In this document: positions 23,739 to 31,975 of the stretch, in pieces
How positions within the stretch are numbered: the stretch's first letter is position 1
Layout of the letters: each line of letters opens with the position of its first letter
NCBI GenBank assembly: GCA_020720765.1
Contig: DYOB01000017.1
Coordinates: forward strand, 1-34,892
DNA length: 34,892 nucleotides
Reading direction: 5' to 3'
Source: Borreliella garinii
GTDB lineage: Bacteria > Spirochaetota > Spirochaetia > JABEVK01
The notes under the pieces: generated by a model
Told to the model about the DNA's origin: nothing
Database searches by the model: none
Seen by the model: only the letters and a program-made list of their open reading frames with translations
Made by a program: the position numbers and the translations under genes

Positions 23739-24569
23739 TTAGCCTCCTATGGCCATCATGCCCATAGCCTTTAATACGAACTCACAATTCAATTCTTTAG
23801 AAGCAACTTCCGCAGCTTTCTCCACGGAAATCTTATCATCTTTTAAGTAGGCCTGCTTTAGGAAAACAATTTCATTGAAATGTTTATTGAGCTTCCCTTC
23901 AATGATTTTTCCCAGCGCTGCCTCAGGTTTTCCAAGACCTTCCGCTTGGACCCGGAAGATACCTTCTTGTTCTTTTTTATACTCTGCCGAAATGTCGGCG
24001 TCAGAAAAGAAGGTAGGATCGTTTGCGACGACATGGAGGGCGAAATCCTTAGCGGTCTGGATCACCGCCGGGTCGGAAGGTGATTTCCCCGTGACTTTAG
24101 CGGCTACGTACGAGCCTTTGCGGCCCTCGTCACCGTGGAGGTAGACAAATGCCACGTCATCAGAAGCGAGAGCTCTAAAAACAGCTTTCTTTAAGCCGAT
24201 GTTCTCTTTAATAACCGAACCGATATTGGCAAGGTCCGCATTCTGGGTTTCATTGAGCTCGGTAATCCCTGAATCTGCGATTTGTTTAACGAGCTTCTTT
24301 CCAAAATCTGCAAAGGTTTCGTTTCTAGCCACAAAGTCCGTCTCACAGCTTAAAAGGATCATGGCGAGTCCTTTAGAACCTATAGTACCGAAGACACGGC
24401 CTTCATTGGCTTCTCTTCCCGCACGCTTTGCAACGGAGGCTAGACCTATTTCCTTCAGGTGTCTTTCGGCCTTCTCAAAATCGCCACCGGAAACTTCGAG
24501 GGCCTTCTTACAGTCGCCGAAACCGGCGCCGGTAATATCACGTAGTTTTTTTACATCAGCAGGACTCAT
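23739..24569 (-). CDS. tsf: Elongation factor Ts
   Basis: Nucleotide exchange factor for EF-Tu. Seen: VKKLRDITGAGFGDCKKALE (UBA-like N-terminal domain), the EF-Tu contact motif SCETDFVARNE (about residues 74-84), then the core dimer-like region, ending LNCEFVLKAMGMMAIGG. 276 aa. Shine-Dalgarno AAGGAG lies about 6 nt upstream of the ATG. It lies 9 nt after rpsB in the same operon. Confidence 0.96.
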   Translation of the reverse strand: MSPADVKKLRDITGAGFGDCKKALEVSGGDFEKAERHLKEIGLASVAKRAGREANEGRVFGTIGSKGLAMILLSCETDFVARNETFADFGKKLVKQIADSGITELNETQNADLANIGSVIKENIGLKKAVFRALASDDVAFVYLHGDEGRKGSYVAAKVTGKSPSDPAVIQTAKDFALHVVANDPTFFSDADISAEYKKEQEGIFRVQAEGLGKPEAALGKIIEGKLNKHFNEIVFLKQAYLKDDKISVEKAAEVASKELNCEFVLKAMGMMAIGG

Positions 24570-24578
24570 GGTTACTCC

Positions 24579-25382
24579 TTAAATATCTTCGTCTTCTTCA
24601 TAGGTAATAGTCGTTAATTCCTCGTCCTTCGGGGCCATAGGAATATCACCCTGGGTAATGTTTTCGTCTTCCTGTAGCGAGTCGATCACCGTCAAACCAA
24701 TCTCATTATCCGCTTCTACAACAGCATTTGCAATGATCTGGGCAAAGAGGCTGATGGCCCTGATGGCATCGTCATTGCCTGGAATCGGAAAGGTGATCCC
24801 TTCTGGGTTGCAGTTTGTATCAACAACCGCGATCACCGGGATCCCTAGGGTATTGGCTTCTGCCACTGCGATAGCCTCTTTTTTAGGGTCAATAATAAAG
24901 ATAATTCCGGGAACTTCCTTCATATCCTTGATACCACCCAGGGTCTTCTCAAGTTTTTCACTTTCTTTCTGGAGCTGAGAAACTTCTTTTTTCGTCATAT
25001 GACCAAAAGTTCCGTCAATTTCCATCTTTTCGATTTTTTTAAGTCTGAGAATCGAACGTTTGATGGTTGTAAAGTTGGTCAACATTCCGCCTGGCCAACG
25101 GTTTTTTACAAAGTACATGCCACAGCGCTGTGCTTCAGATTCAATGGCTTGTTGAGCTTGTTTTTTTGTCCCGACAAAAAGAACCGATTTCCCTTCAAGA
25201 ACAGCCTTACGAACGGCGTCGTAAGCTTCTTTTATGGCCTGAATCGTCTTCTGCAGGTCAATGATATGGATCCCGTTGCGTTCAGCGAAGATAAATTTCT
25301 TCATCCGGGGATCCCAGCGTTTCGTCTGGTGACCGAAATGTACACCCGACTCCAATAAGTTCTTCATGGTCACTACTGCCAT
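24579..25382 (-). CDS. rpsB: 30S ribosomal protein S2
   Basis: Small-subunit protein S2. Seen: [27 protein letters not shown] at the chosen start; [24 protein letters not shown]; and [27 protein letters not shown]. 267 aa, with an acidic tail (TYEEDEDI). The start at 25382 follows AAGGAG and matches other S2 proteins; the longer frame to 25490 contains the promoter and leader. A hairpin with a GCAA loop lies in the leader. Confidence 0.97.
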   Translation of the reverse strand: MAVVTMKNLLESGVHFGHQTKRWDPRMKKFIFAERNGIHIIDLQKTIQAIKEAYDAVRKAVLEGKSVLFVGTKKQAQQAIESEAQRCGMYFVKNRWPGGMLTNFTTIKRSILRLKKIEKMEIDGTFGHMTKKEVSQLQKESEKLEKTLGGIKDMKEVPGIIFIIDPKKEAIAVAEANTLGIPVIAVVDTNCNPEGITFPIPGNDDAIRAISLFAQIIANAVVEADNEIGLTVIDSLQEDENITQGDIPMAPKDEELTTITYEEDEDI

Positions 25383-25399
25383 GTGAGTCTCCTTTCCCT

Positions 25400-25413
25400 C
25401 CGCGTTGCCGCGG
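25400..25413 (-). promoter_or_regulatory. GNRA-capped hairpin in the rpsB leader
   Basis: In mRNA sense CCGCG-GCAA-CGCGG: a 5-bp GC stem with a GCAA (GNRA) tetraloop, between the rpsB promoter and its Shine-Dalgarno. It could be an S2 autoregulatory element or simply leader structure. Confidence 0.4.
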
Positions 25414-25422
25414 TCCTTCTCA

Positions 25423-25451
25423 GTTATCTCAGCCCAGGGCCGGAATGTCAG
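25423..25451 (-). promoter_or_regulatory. rpsB operon promoter
   Basis: On the minus strand CTGACA (25451-25446), a 17-nt spacer, and GATAAC (25428-25423), giving a leader of about 35 nt. It is located in the short gap after maf. Confidence 0.5.
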
Positions 25452-25455
25452 ACAC

Positions 25456-26058
25456 CTAAGTATCCGCGTATATTGTAGCGAGTATTTCATAAAACACTCG
25501 GATTGGCAAGCCTACCACGTTGGAAAAGCTTCCGTGAATTTCTTTCACTAGGATTTCACCTGATTCTTGGATACGGTAACCGCCCGCTACGCCCATCCAT
25601 TCATCCGTGGAAAGGTAGAAATCTATCAGTTCAGGTTCCAGTTTTGAGAATTTTACCTTAGATATCTCGTGCCTTACCACTGTCTTTTTATTTCTTTTCA
25701 CACAAAGCCCGGTAATAACCTCGTGGGTTCGCCCGGAAAGTGCTTTTAAAAAACCCGACGCTTCCCGGACATCACGAGGCTGCCCCAAGATCTTCCCATC
25801 CAGGAGTACCGTTGTATCGGCGCATAAAAGCGGACGGGGGTCTTCAGGGTATAGTTTTTTGAGGGACTCGGCTTTTTCCCTGGCTAGGAATACGGCGAGT
25901 TTTTCAGGTGCTACGCCCGAGGCAAGCTGTTCCTCGTCCAAATTGTGCGATTGAACTGAAAAAGATAATCCAAACTTTTCAAAGTACTGTCTTCTCCGGG
26001 GCGAGCCGCTCCCGAGAATCCAAGATTCGCTTTGAGCAAGTGCCAGAACGCCTTTCAT
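25456..26058 (-). CDS. maf: Maf-like nucleoside triphosphate pyrophosphatase
   Basis: Maf/YhdE-type house-cleaning pyrophosphatase that hydrolyses non-canonical or canonical NTPs (dTTP/UTP/m7GTP classes). Seen: [13 protein letters not shown] (substrate loop) at residues 14-26, [20 protein letters not shown] (catalytic Asp region), [14 protein letters not shown] and [11 protein letters not shown] with the late motif. 200 aa. ATG overlaps the stop of the GH3 gene (ATGA). It ends just before the rpsB promoter. Confidence 0.92.
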   Translation of the reverse strand: MKGVLALAQSESWILGSGSPRRRQYFEKFGLSFSVQSHNLDEEQLASGVAPEKLAVFLAREKAESLKKLYPEDPRPLLCADTTVLLDGKILGQPRDVREASGFLKALSGRTHEVITGLCVKRNKKTVVRHEISKVKFSKLEPELIDFYLSTDEWMGVAGGYRIQESGEILVKEIHGSFSNVVGLPIRVFYEILATIYADT

Positions 26059-27152
26059 TGGGTATTAACACGGAGTATCTGTGTTTTTATCCTGAGTTGT
26101 CTTTGAACCGATGCTTCGAGGGAAACTCGGAAATCAGGATCATTTCCCCATGCTGCTTCGATTGCCTCCTTCACCTCGTAGGGATCAATACTCATAACAG
26201 CGACGTCTGCTCCGGCTCGAAGGGCCTTTAAAGATGCTTCCCCAGGGGTGTAATGGTGGGTAACTGCACCCATGTCCAAGGCGTCTGTTATGATAAGTCC
26301 TTGAAACCGCCATTGATCCCGGAGAATTCCTTTAAGAATACGGGAAGAGAAAGTCACCGGTAGGCCTTCAGGTTCCACTGAGGGCCAGGTCACGTGGGCT
26401 ACCATCAGGACCTCAGCTCCTATATTGATACCTTCACGGAAGACGCGTCCTTCGAGTCCCTGCCATTCCTGCATCGACTGTTTAAGTTCTACTATTTCGA
26501 CATGAGTATCCACCCGGGTTGAACCCAAGCCTGGAAAATGTTTCAGCGTCGAGGCTACACCTACTTCACGGAAACCCCGGACCCAATCTGAAACTAGTGC
26601 TGAAACCCTAACGGGATCTTTTCCGAAACTTCTATAGCGGAGAGGATTTCCATCGACAAGGTTAAGATCGGCGACGGGAGCAAGGTTGAGGTTGATTCCC
26701 ACTGCTTTAATGTCCGTGGCGAAGGAAAAAATTTCCCGCCTAAAGGCTTCGGGTGTCAAGGATGCCCAACCTGAGGCGGAAGGACGCCGCCTGAAACGCA
26801 TGGCGGAAATATTTCCAAGCCGGCTTACTCCTCCTCCTTCTTCATCTAAAGAAATGAGAAGCGGTACAGCCGACAGCGCCTGAAGATCCCTGATAAAACG
26901 GATTAACTGGTCCCGACCAGAAAGATTTTCCTGAAAAAGGATAATTCCTCCCGGCTGAATATCCAGCATAAGTTTTCTGACTTCCGGCGTAAGCGTATGA
27001 ATGTTGGATCCAGCTATGGGTGGACGAAGAGCCAACCATTGAAGTTGTCCAATTTTCTGAGAAATACTTAAAGTTAGAAAATCTGGAACTGATTGGGATG
27101 AAACATCAAAAATAAAAACCGTAATAAGAGAAAGCATCAAAAAACGAAACAT
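26055..27152 (-). CDS. nagZ: Glycoside hydrolase family 3 protein, NagZ-like beta-N-acetylhexosaminidase
   Basis: GH3 enzyme expected to release GlcNAc from cell-wall fragments. Seen: an N-terminal hydrophobic signal-like stretch (residues 3-18), LDEEGGGVSRL (102-112), the hallmark KHFPGLG (204-210) with the acid/base-loop Asp215/His217 in RVDTH, and the nucleophile region ITDALDMGAV with Asp290. 365 aa, single-domain like NagZ. The signal-like N-terminus suggests a periplasmic or exported enzyme, whereas E. coli NagZ is cytosolic. It follows tRNA-Arg by about 25 nt and overlaps maf. Confidence 0.88.
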   Translation of the reverse strand: MFRFLMLSLITVFIFDVSSQSVPDFLTLSISQKIGQLQWLALRPPIAGSNIHTLTPEVRKLMLDIQPGGIILFQENLSGRDQLIRFIRDLQALSAVPLLISLDEEGGGVSRLGNISAMRFRRRPSASGWASLTPEAFRREIFSFATDIKAVGINLNLAPVADLNLVDGNPLRYRSFGKDPVRVSALVSDWVRGFREVGVASTLKHFPGLGSTRVDTHVEIVELKQSMQEWQGLEGRVFREGINIGAEVLMVAHVTWPSVEPEGLPVTFSSRILKGILRDQWRFQGLIITDALDMGAVTHHYTPGEASLKALRAGADVAVMSIDPYEVKEAIEAAWGNDPDFRVSLEASVQRQLRIKTQILRVNTQ

Positions 27153-27177
27153 TGGGATGGCCCCTGTTGTGGTTAAT

Positions 27178-27252
27178 TGATCGAGGCGGGATTCGAACCC
27201 ACGACCTTTTGCTCCGGAGGCAAACGCTCTATCCAGGCTGAGCTACTCGACC
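27178..27252 (-). tRNA. tRNA-Arg (anticodon CCG)
   Basis: A full cloverleaf can be drawn: acceptor GGTCGAG/CTCGATC (one G-U), D stem GCTC/GAGC, anticodon stem TTTGC/GCAAA with loop CTCCGGA (anticodon CCG, codon CGG), T arm GTGGG-TTCGAAT-CCCGC, and discriminator A. CCA is not encoded. 75 nt. Confidence 0.93.
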
Positions 27253-27261
27253 AGTAAAGGA

Positions 27262-27267
27262 ATTATA
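27262..27267 (-). promoter_or_regulatory. -10 element of the tRNA-Arg gene
   Basis: A perfect TATAAT (minus strand, 27267-27262) ends 9 nt before the tRNA 5' end and just after the stop of the FecR-like gene. The -35 region is weak (TGTTCA at 27290-27285, 17-nt spacer). Confidence 0.45.
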
Positions 27268-27268
27268 C

Positions 27269-27697
27269 CTATTCAAACTCGATTTGAACAGTCCCGGAAG
27301 AACCAGAATCGCTAAAAATATTTCCATAACCCGGCAGATCAGTTGAAAATGTACGGTTCGAGAGATGGGGTTGGAAAACCGGTGTTCTTTCTCCGGGTAT
27401 TAATCGGATTTTTCTTCCATTTTTTGATAAGTATATTGCTGAACCCGTATGTAAAGAGTTATACCGGTTATTAAAGGTGCCGGTGCCGTTGGTGAGTTGG
27501 AGGCTACCTTCTTGAAAGTGCACTATCAAGTTCATAACTTTTTCTACCCTTGCGGTCCCTGAACGCAGCTCGAGCACTGGTACTTCCGAATTCTGATAGG
27601 TGAATTCGGCCCCAGGACTGAACTGAATGTATTCAGGTATATCCTGACTAAAAAGTTCAACGGTCATCATTAAGAATAAAAAAACAATGAGCTTCAT
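27269..27697 (-). CDS. Small exported FecR-like protein
   Basis: 142-aa protein with a signal peptide (MKLIVFLFLMMTVELFSQ) and a beta-rich domain. It resembles a FecR-type fold: VLELRSGTARVE, HFQEGSLQLTNGTGTF, GSAIYLSKNGRKIRLIPGE. The start at 27697 is fixed by a perfect AGGAGG upstream; a longer frame to 27802 lies within the preceding gene. It begins 10 nt after the stop of the outer-membrane-like gene and is probably co-transcribed with it. No sigma-factor partner is visible, so classical iron signalling is not implied. The domain call is by pattern only. Confidence 0.65.
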   Translation of the reverse strand: MKLIVFLFLMMTVELFSQDIPEYIQFSPGAEFTYQNSEVPVLELRSGTARVEKVMNLIVHFQEGSLQLTNGTGTFNNRYNSLHTGSAIYLSKNGRKIRLIPGERTPVFQPHLSNRTFSTDLPGYGNIFSDSGSSGTVQIEFE

Positions 27698-27707
27698 TCT
27701 TACCCTC

Positions 27708-29366
27708 CTAAAAATCCCATCGGGCCGAAAAATTTCCACCCCAAATGAATAAGTCCGATCCTTGAGAAAATGCACCAGCTGAGTTTGGAACAAAAAATCC
27801 ACCTTCTATGACAATCTCGGTCTCAGCCCAAATATCCCAGACTGCCTCCAAGGAAACTTCAGACCCCAGATAGAGTGAACTTCCCCCAGTTTCTACCGTG
27901 GATACAGATACCGGACCGTTTTGAACCCTGAAAAACGACTGGATTCCCAAACTCACATACCCTGTTTCCTCAGGAAAAATAAGAGTAGGTGACCAAATCC
28001 ATTCAAACCCTCCACCCGCCAAGTTACCCCAATCCGGAGTAAAAAATTTTCCAGGTGAAGGTGCCCCCCAAGACCGGTATTGAAAAAATGTTTCTCCTTG
28101 GCCGCTTACCCGAGTTCCTTCCCGAAAATCATTCCGTGCATCCGTATCCCCTGTACTGAAAAAAATCTTTGTGGAAAGTTTCCATTCACTGGACTCAGGC
28201 TGCCAAATTCCCTTGATTTCAGAGGCCATGGCCGTGACCCTATACTCCCTATATGTAAGTTTTTCCTCGGAGAAATAAAGAGTATCCACAAATTGAAAGG
28301 CAAAAGATGAAAGGATCTGTAAATCCTGTCCTAGGCGCCAATCCAAAAAGAGCGAACCAGCGACGCCTTCGTAAAGTCCTCCTTCAAGAGGAGTGTACAA
28401 GGTTGATCCTGCCAAAATCAAACGGTTCGGGGTAACTGTTTTTCTAAAATCCGTCTGGATTACGCCAGCAATTTCAAAGGAAAAACTATCACTGATATAA
28501 AGACCTGCAACAACTGAGGACAGAAGACGCGGGGGGCCGAAGTAGTTTTCTTCGTTAAAGAAATCTGTAACATCCCCTGAGGTTATCATAGGAAGCGCCG
28601 AGAATTTGTCGAGAAACCCGCTGTAGCCAGTTTGCAAGATAAGTTTAAAACTCTCACCTAAGAATAAAATGCGGAAACCATCGAGAATCTGTGAATAGAT
28701 CAATCCGGAAGATTCCCCCTGTAAAAAACGGCCTAACTCAAATCCTGAGCTGTGATACCAGGTCGAGGACGGGAAAATAGACAATGTGTAACTCAGGGAA
28801 TGGAGTTCAGGATAAAATTTTGATGGAGTTTCTGGTTCATAGCGGTATTGAACCCCAAACTGAAGGGAGACTCCATGATCCCTATCCCCAATACTTAAAC
28901 CCAGACGGCTGAGGAAATGAAAAAAATAACCGTTACTGTAGGGAATTCCATAACCTGTAAAAACAAGATTACTGAAGTTCCAATCCCACCAGCGCGGAAT
29001 CGAATCTTTTATCCAGACTTGGGGGGTCTCGCGGCTTGCATAATATGCGCTTTTCCATTCGTCTCCGGTGAGAACGTCATGAGGGAGCTTTTCGGTCCCC
29101 AACCATCCACGTTCAAGTGCCTCTTCAAACATACCATCCTTCGTTTCCAACCAGGAAAAGAACCTGTGCCTGTAATAACCCTGGGCTAACCAAAGAAGTT
29201 GTACGGCGTTCGATGCCGTCAAGGTATCCTCATCGGCTAGACCTAGGATAGAAAGATCAGGGTTCTCGGATTCCGAAAATATCTTCACTGCTTGCCCAAC
29301 TGTTAGATCCTGGGAAAAAATAAAAAAAGAGGAAACCGAAAAAAGAAAAACGAAGAGCGCTTTCAC
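27708..29366 (-). CDS. Probable outer-membrane beta-barrel protein
   Basis: I do not recognise the family. From the chosen GTG the product has 552 aa, begins with a typical signal peptide (KALFVFLFSVSSFFIFSQ) and continues with a helical region. Many alternating amphipathic strands rich in Tyr, Phe, Trp, Gly and Ser then run to a terminal Phe (ARWDF), the usual end of an outer-membrane barrel. The start at 29366 is preferred over TTG at 29402: the TTGAAA there is the -35 box, and a TATAAT lies 6 nt before the GTG. It forms a unit with the downstream FecR-like gene and is divergent from plsC. Role unknown (structural barrel or porin-like). Confidence 0.65.
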   Translation of the reverse strand: MKALFVFLFSVSSFFIFSQDLTVGQAVKIFSESENPDLSILGLADEDTLTASNAVQLLWLAQGYYRHRFFSWLETKDGMFEEALERGWLGTEKLPHDVLTGDEWKSAYYASRETPQVWIKDSIPRWWDWNFSNLVFTGYGIPYSNGYFFHFLSRLGLSIGDRDHGVSLQFGVQYRYEPETPSKFYPELHSLSYTLSIFPSSTWYHSSGFELGRFLQGESSGLIYSQILDGFRILFLGESFKLILQTGYSGFLDKFSALPMITSGDVTDFFNEENYFGPPRLLSSVVAGLYISDSFSFEIAGVIQTDFRKTVTPNRLILAGSTLYTPLEGGLYEGVAGSLFLDWRLGQDLQILSSFAFQFVDTLYFSEEKLTYREYRVTAMASEIKGIWQPESSEWKLSTKIFFSTGDTDARNDFREGTRVSGQGETFFQYRSWGAPSPGKFFTPDWGNLAGGGFEWIWSPTLIFPEETGYVSLGIQSFFRVQNGPVSVSTVETGGSSLYLGSEVSLEAVWDIWAETEIVIEGGFFVPNSAGAFSQGSDLFIWGGNFSARWDF

Positions 29367-29372
29367 ACTTAT

Positions 29373-29402
29373 ATTATATCTCCATTTATGCGCATCTTTC
29401 AA
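29373..29402 (-). promoter_or_regulatory. Promoter of the barrel-protein gene, predicted leaderless
   Basis: Minus-strand TTGAAA (29402-29397), an 18-nt spacer, and consensus TATAAT (29378-29373). The GTG start lies 6 nt later and has no well-placed Shine-Dalgarno. The same bases 29397-29402 read TTTCAA on the plus strand and could be the -35 of plsC. Confidence 0.6.
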
Positions 29403-29425
29403 TGTCGAGGTTTCTATGCTATTTT
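29397..29425 (+). promoter_or_regulatory. Candidate plsC-parE-parC promoter
   Basis: TTTCAA (29397-29402), a 17-nt spacer, TATTTT (29420-29425). It is back to back with the divergent promoter and shares its -35 hexamer. The -35 match is weak. Confidence 0.35.
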
Positions 29426-29442
29426 AACTTTTGGAGGGAAAC

Positions 29443-30186
29443 GTGTTACTAAATATAGTTTATGCCATCTATTTCTGGGTTTTTATGTTTGCAGCCTACA
29501 TTTTATTTATCCCTGAACGCATCTTTTGGCTTATAAAGGCTGAAAGAACCAGGCGCCGATGGGTTCAATTTACAAGTTGGATCTGTTCAACAGCTCTGTT
29601 ACGCGGTGGCTGGGCCGGCATCAATGTCTATCAAAAGGAAAAATTCCCCAAACAGAGAAAAGATCTTTGCATAGTCAGCAACCATCAAGCCTACGCCGAT
29701 ATTCTTGTTCTCCAGGAAACCTTACCCTGCCCGGCCGGCTACATAGCCAAGGAATCCCTCTCCAGGATTCCTATCGTCAACACCTGGATGCGCGCACTGA
29801 ATTGTTTTTTCCTTAAGCGGAATAATATGCGAAGCGGGATCGAAGCCATCCGGTATGGTGCTAAAATGATACGTTCAGGCTTCGCTATGATCATATTTCC
29901 CGAAGGAACACGGAGCAGGAAATCCGAGATGAACGAATTTAAAAAGGGCTCCTTGAAACTCGCCTCGGAAAGCAAGGGGCTTCTTGTCCCGGTGACCATA
30001 GAAGGAACTTACAAACTTCTCGAACAATACGGAAAAATACGCCGTTGCAATGTCTCGGTGATGTATCACGACCCTATAGACTGTGCCAATCTTACCAAGG
30101 AAGAAGAACGGGAACTCCCCATGCGTGTTGAAAATATCATCCGCGAGGGGCAGAAGAAATTACTAGCGGTTAAAAAACTTGGCTAA
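29443..30186 (+). CDS. plsC: 1-acyl-sn-glycerol-3-phosphate acyltransferase
   Basis: Adds the second acyl chain to lysophosphatidate to form phosphatidate, the substrate of CdsA. Seen: N-terminal membrane helix (about residues 5-25), motif I NHQAYAD (catalytic His/Asp), motif II region GYIAKESLSRIP, motif III FPEGTRSR and motif IV VPVTIEGTY; 247 aa. The GTG at 29443 is preferred because GGAGGG lies 5-6 nt upstream; the TTG at 29431 would place that site inside the gene. It overlaps parE by 8 nt. Other acyl acceptors in this superfamily are possible. Confidence 0.87.
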   Translation: MLLNIVYAIYFWVFMFAAYILFIPERIFWLIKAERTRRRWVQFTSWICSTALLRGGWAGINVYQKEKFPKQRKDLCIVSNHQAYADILVLQETLPCPAGYIAKESLSRIPIVNTWMRALNCFFLKRNNMRSGIEAIRYGAKMIRSGFAMIIFPEGTRSRKSEMNEFKKGSLKLASESKGLLVPVTIEGTYKLLEQYGKIRRCNVSVMYHDPIDCANLTKEEERELPMRVENIIREGQKKLLAVKKLG

Positions 30187-31975
30187 AGCACCTGCAGTTT
30201 ACGACGAAAGCAAGATCAAGACCCTAAGCTCCCTCGAGCATATCCGCTTGCGGAGTGGTATGTATATTGGAAGACTCGGTGACGGTACAAACCACGACGA
30301 TGGTATCTACATCCTGATCAAAGAGGTGATCGATAATGCTATCGACGAGTTTATCATGGGGTACGGAAAACGCATTGATATAGCGTTGGAGAACAACCTA
30401 ATCAGCGTCAGGGATTTCGGAAGGGGCATTCCTTTAGGTAAAGTAGTCGAGTGTGTCAGCATCATCAACACGGGAGCGAAATACAACGATGAGGTATTCC
30501 AGTTTTCTGTGGGACTCAACGGCGTGGGTACAAAAGCCGTCAACGCACTTTCCGATCATTTTTTGGTTAGGTCCCACCGCGAAGGCAAGTTTTTCCAGGC
30601 GGCTTTCTCGAAGGGTGTCGTTGTCGAAGAACTTAAAGGCGTCACCAAGGAAACTGACGGCACCCTTGTTGAATTCCGGCCGGATCCCGCTATTTTCCAG
30701 GAATTCACCTTTAACCTTGAATTTATTGAAAAACGTCTATGGATCTACGCGTGTCTGAACAGCGGACTGAAACTCTATTTTAATAAAAATAAGTTTGAGG
30801 CTAAAAACGGACTCCTGGATTTTCTTACTGCAGAGGTAGGCGACACGACCACTTATCCCATAGTGCATTACAAGGCCGATAAACTCGAGTTTGCCCTGAC
30901 CCATACAGACTCCTACGGGGAAACTTACTGGAGTTTCGTGAATGGACAGTATACCTCGGACGGGGGCACCCACCTTTCCGCCTTCCGGGAAGGGATTCTC
31001 AAGGGTGTCAATGGATTTTTCCAGGCTGATTTTAACGGACTGGACGTCAGAGAAGGAATTGCCGGAGCCATCGCTGTAAAACTGATGAATCCTGTATTTG
31101 AAAGCCAGACGAAAAACAAACTCGGCAACACGGATATCCGTTCAGGAATTGTCAATGAGGTAAAACAAGCGGTGGAGGATTTTCTGCATAAGAATCCCGA
31201 AAGTTCGAGGATTCTCAAAGAACGGGTCCTGCACAACGAAAAGCTCCGCAAGGAACTTGCCCTAGTAAAAAAAGAAGCCAAAGAAAATGCAAAAAAAATT
31301 GCCCTGAAAATTCCCAACCTTAAGGATTGCAAGTACCACCTCGAGGACGGAATCAAGGGGGAACCCACCATGATATTCCTGACCGAAGGACAGAGCGCCT
31401 CGGGCTCCATGGTGAGCGCCCGCGACCCGATGACACAGGCGATTTTTTCTTTACGCGGGAAGCCTCAAAATATGTTTGATAAACGACGCGGCGAAATCTA
31501 TAAAAATGAAGAACTCTATTTTATGATGATGGCGCTGGGGATAGAAAATGACGTGGAGGGCTTGAGATACGGAAAAATTGTCATCGCGACGGATGCCGAC
31601 TTCGATGGTTTCCACATCCGCAACCTCTTACTCACTTTTTTTCTCGAATACTTCGAAGAACTCGTAGTTTCCGGAAAAATCTATATCCTCGAGACACCTC
31701 TGTTCAGGGTACGCAATAAAAAAGAAACTGTTTATTGTTATAGCGAGAAAGATCGGGACGAAGCTATGAAAACTATCTCCAGCCCGGAAGTTACACGGTT
31801 CAAGGGCCTCGGTGAAATCTCGCCGAACGAGTTCCATCCTTTTATCCACCCTCAAACAATGAAACTTGTAGAAGTAGGTCTGAAAAGTATTAAGACCATC
31901 AAACAGACCCTGGAATTCTACATGGGGAAAAATACGCCCGACCGAAGGACTTATATCATGGAGAATTTGATTTAA
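30179..31975 (+). CDS. parE: DNA topoisomerase IV subunit B (ParE-type)
   Basis: ATPase subunit of a type IIA topoisomerase. Seen: GMYIGRLGDG; GHKL ATP-binding EVIDNAIDE (Glu49, Asn53), DFGRGIP and LNGVGTKAVNAL; transducer QTK loop (310-312); TOPRIM with Glu403 and TDADFDG (Asp472/474/476); and SLRGKPQN. 598 aa, shorter than GyrB and without its long insertion. Pattern and context (with a short ParC) favour topoisomerase IV over gyrase. The TOPRIM motif reads EGQSASG where EGDSA is usual. TTG start, overlapping plsC. Its stop overlaps the parC ATG (TAATG). Confidence 0.88.
   Translation: MAKAPAVYDESKIKTLSSLEHIRLRSGMYIGRLGDGTNHDDGIYILIKEVIDNAIDEFIMGYGKRIDIALENNLISVRDFGRGIPLGKVVECVSIINTGAKYNDEVFQFSVGLNGVGTKAVNALSDHFLVRSHREGKFFQAAFSKGVVVEELKGVTKETDGTLVEFRPDPAIFQEFTFNLEFIEKRLWIYACLNSGLKLYFNKNKFEAKNGLLDFLTAEVGDTTTYPIVHYKADKLEFALTHTDSYGETYWSFVNGQYTSDGGTHLSAFREGILKGVNGFFQADFNGLDVREGIAGAIAVKLMNPVFESQTKNKLGNTDIRSGIVNEVKQAVEDFLHKNPESSRILKERVLHNEKLRKELALVKKEAKENAKKIALKIPNLKDCKYHLEDGIKGEPTMIFLTEGQSASGSMVSARDPMTQAIFSLRGKPQNMFDKRRGEIYKNEELYFMMMALGIENDVEGLRYGKIVIATDADFDGFHIRNLLLTFFLEYFEELVVSGKIYILETPLFRVRNKKETVYCYSEKDRDEAMKTISSPEVTRFKGLGEISPNEFHPFIHPQTMKLVEVGLKSIKTIKQTLEFYMGKNTPDRRTYIMENLI

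Noticed and set aside
25383-25490. N-terminal extension of rpsB
   Set aside because: The S2 family start, the Shine-Dalgarno and the promoter all support 25382.
29367-29402. TTG at 29402 as the start of the barrel-protein gene
   Set aside because: It coincides with the TTGAAA -35 box, and the signal peptide begins naturally at the GTG at 29366.
30925-31410. 161-codon minus-strand frame within parE
   Set aside because: Shadow of conserved parE sequence, with Ser/Phe-rich noise composition.
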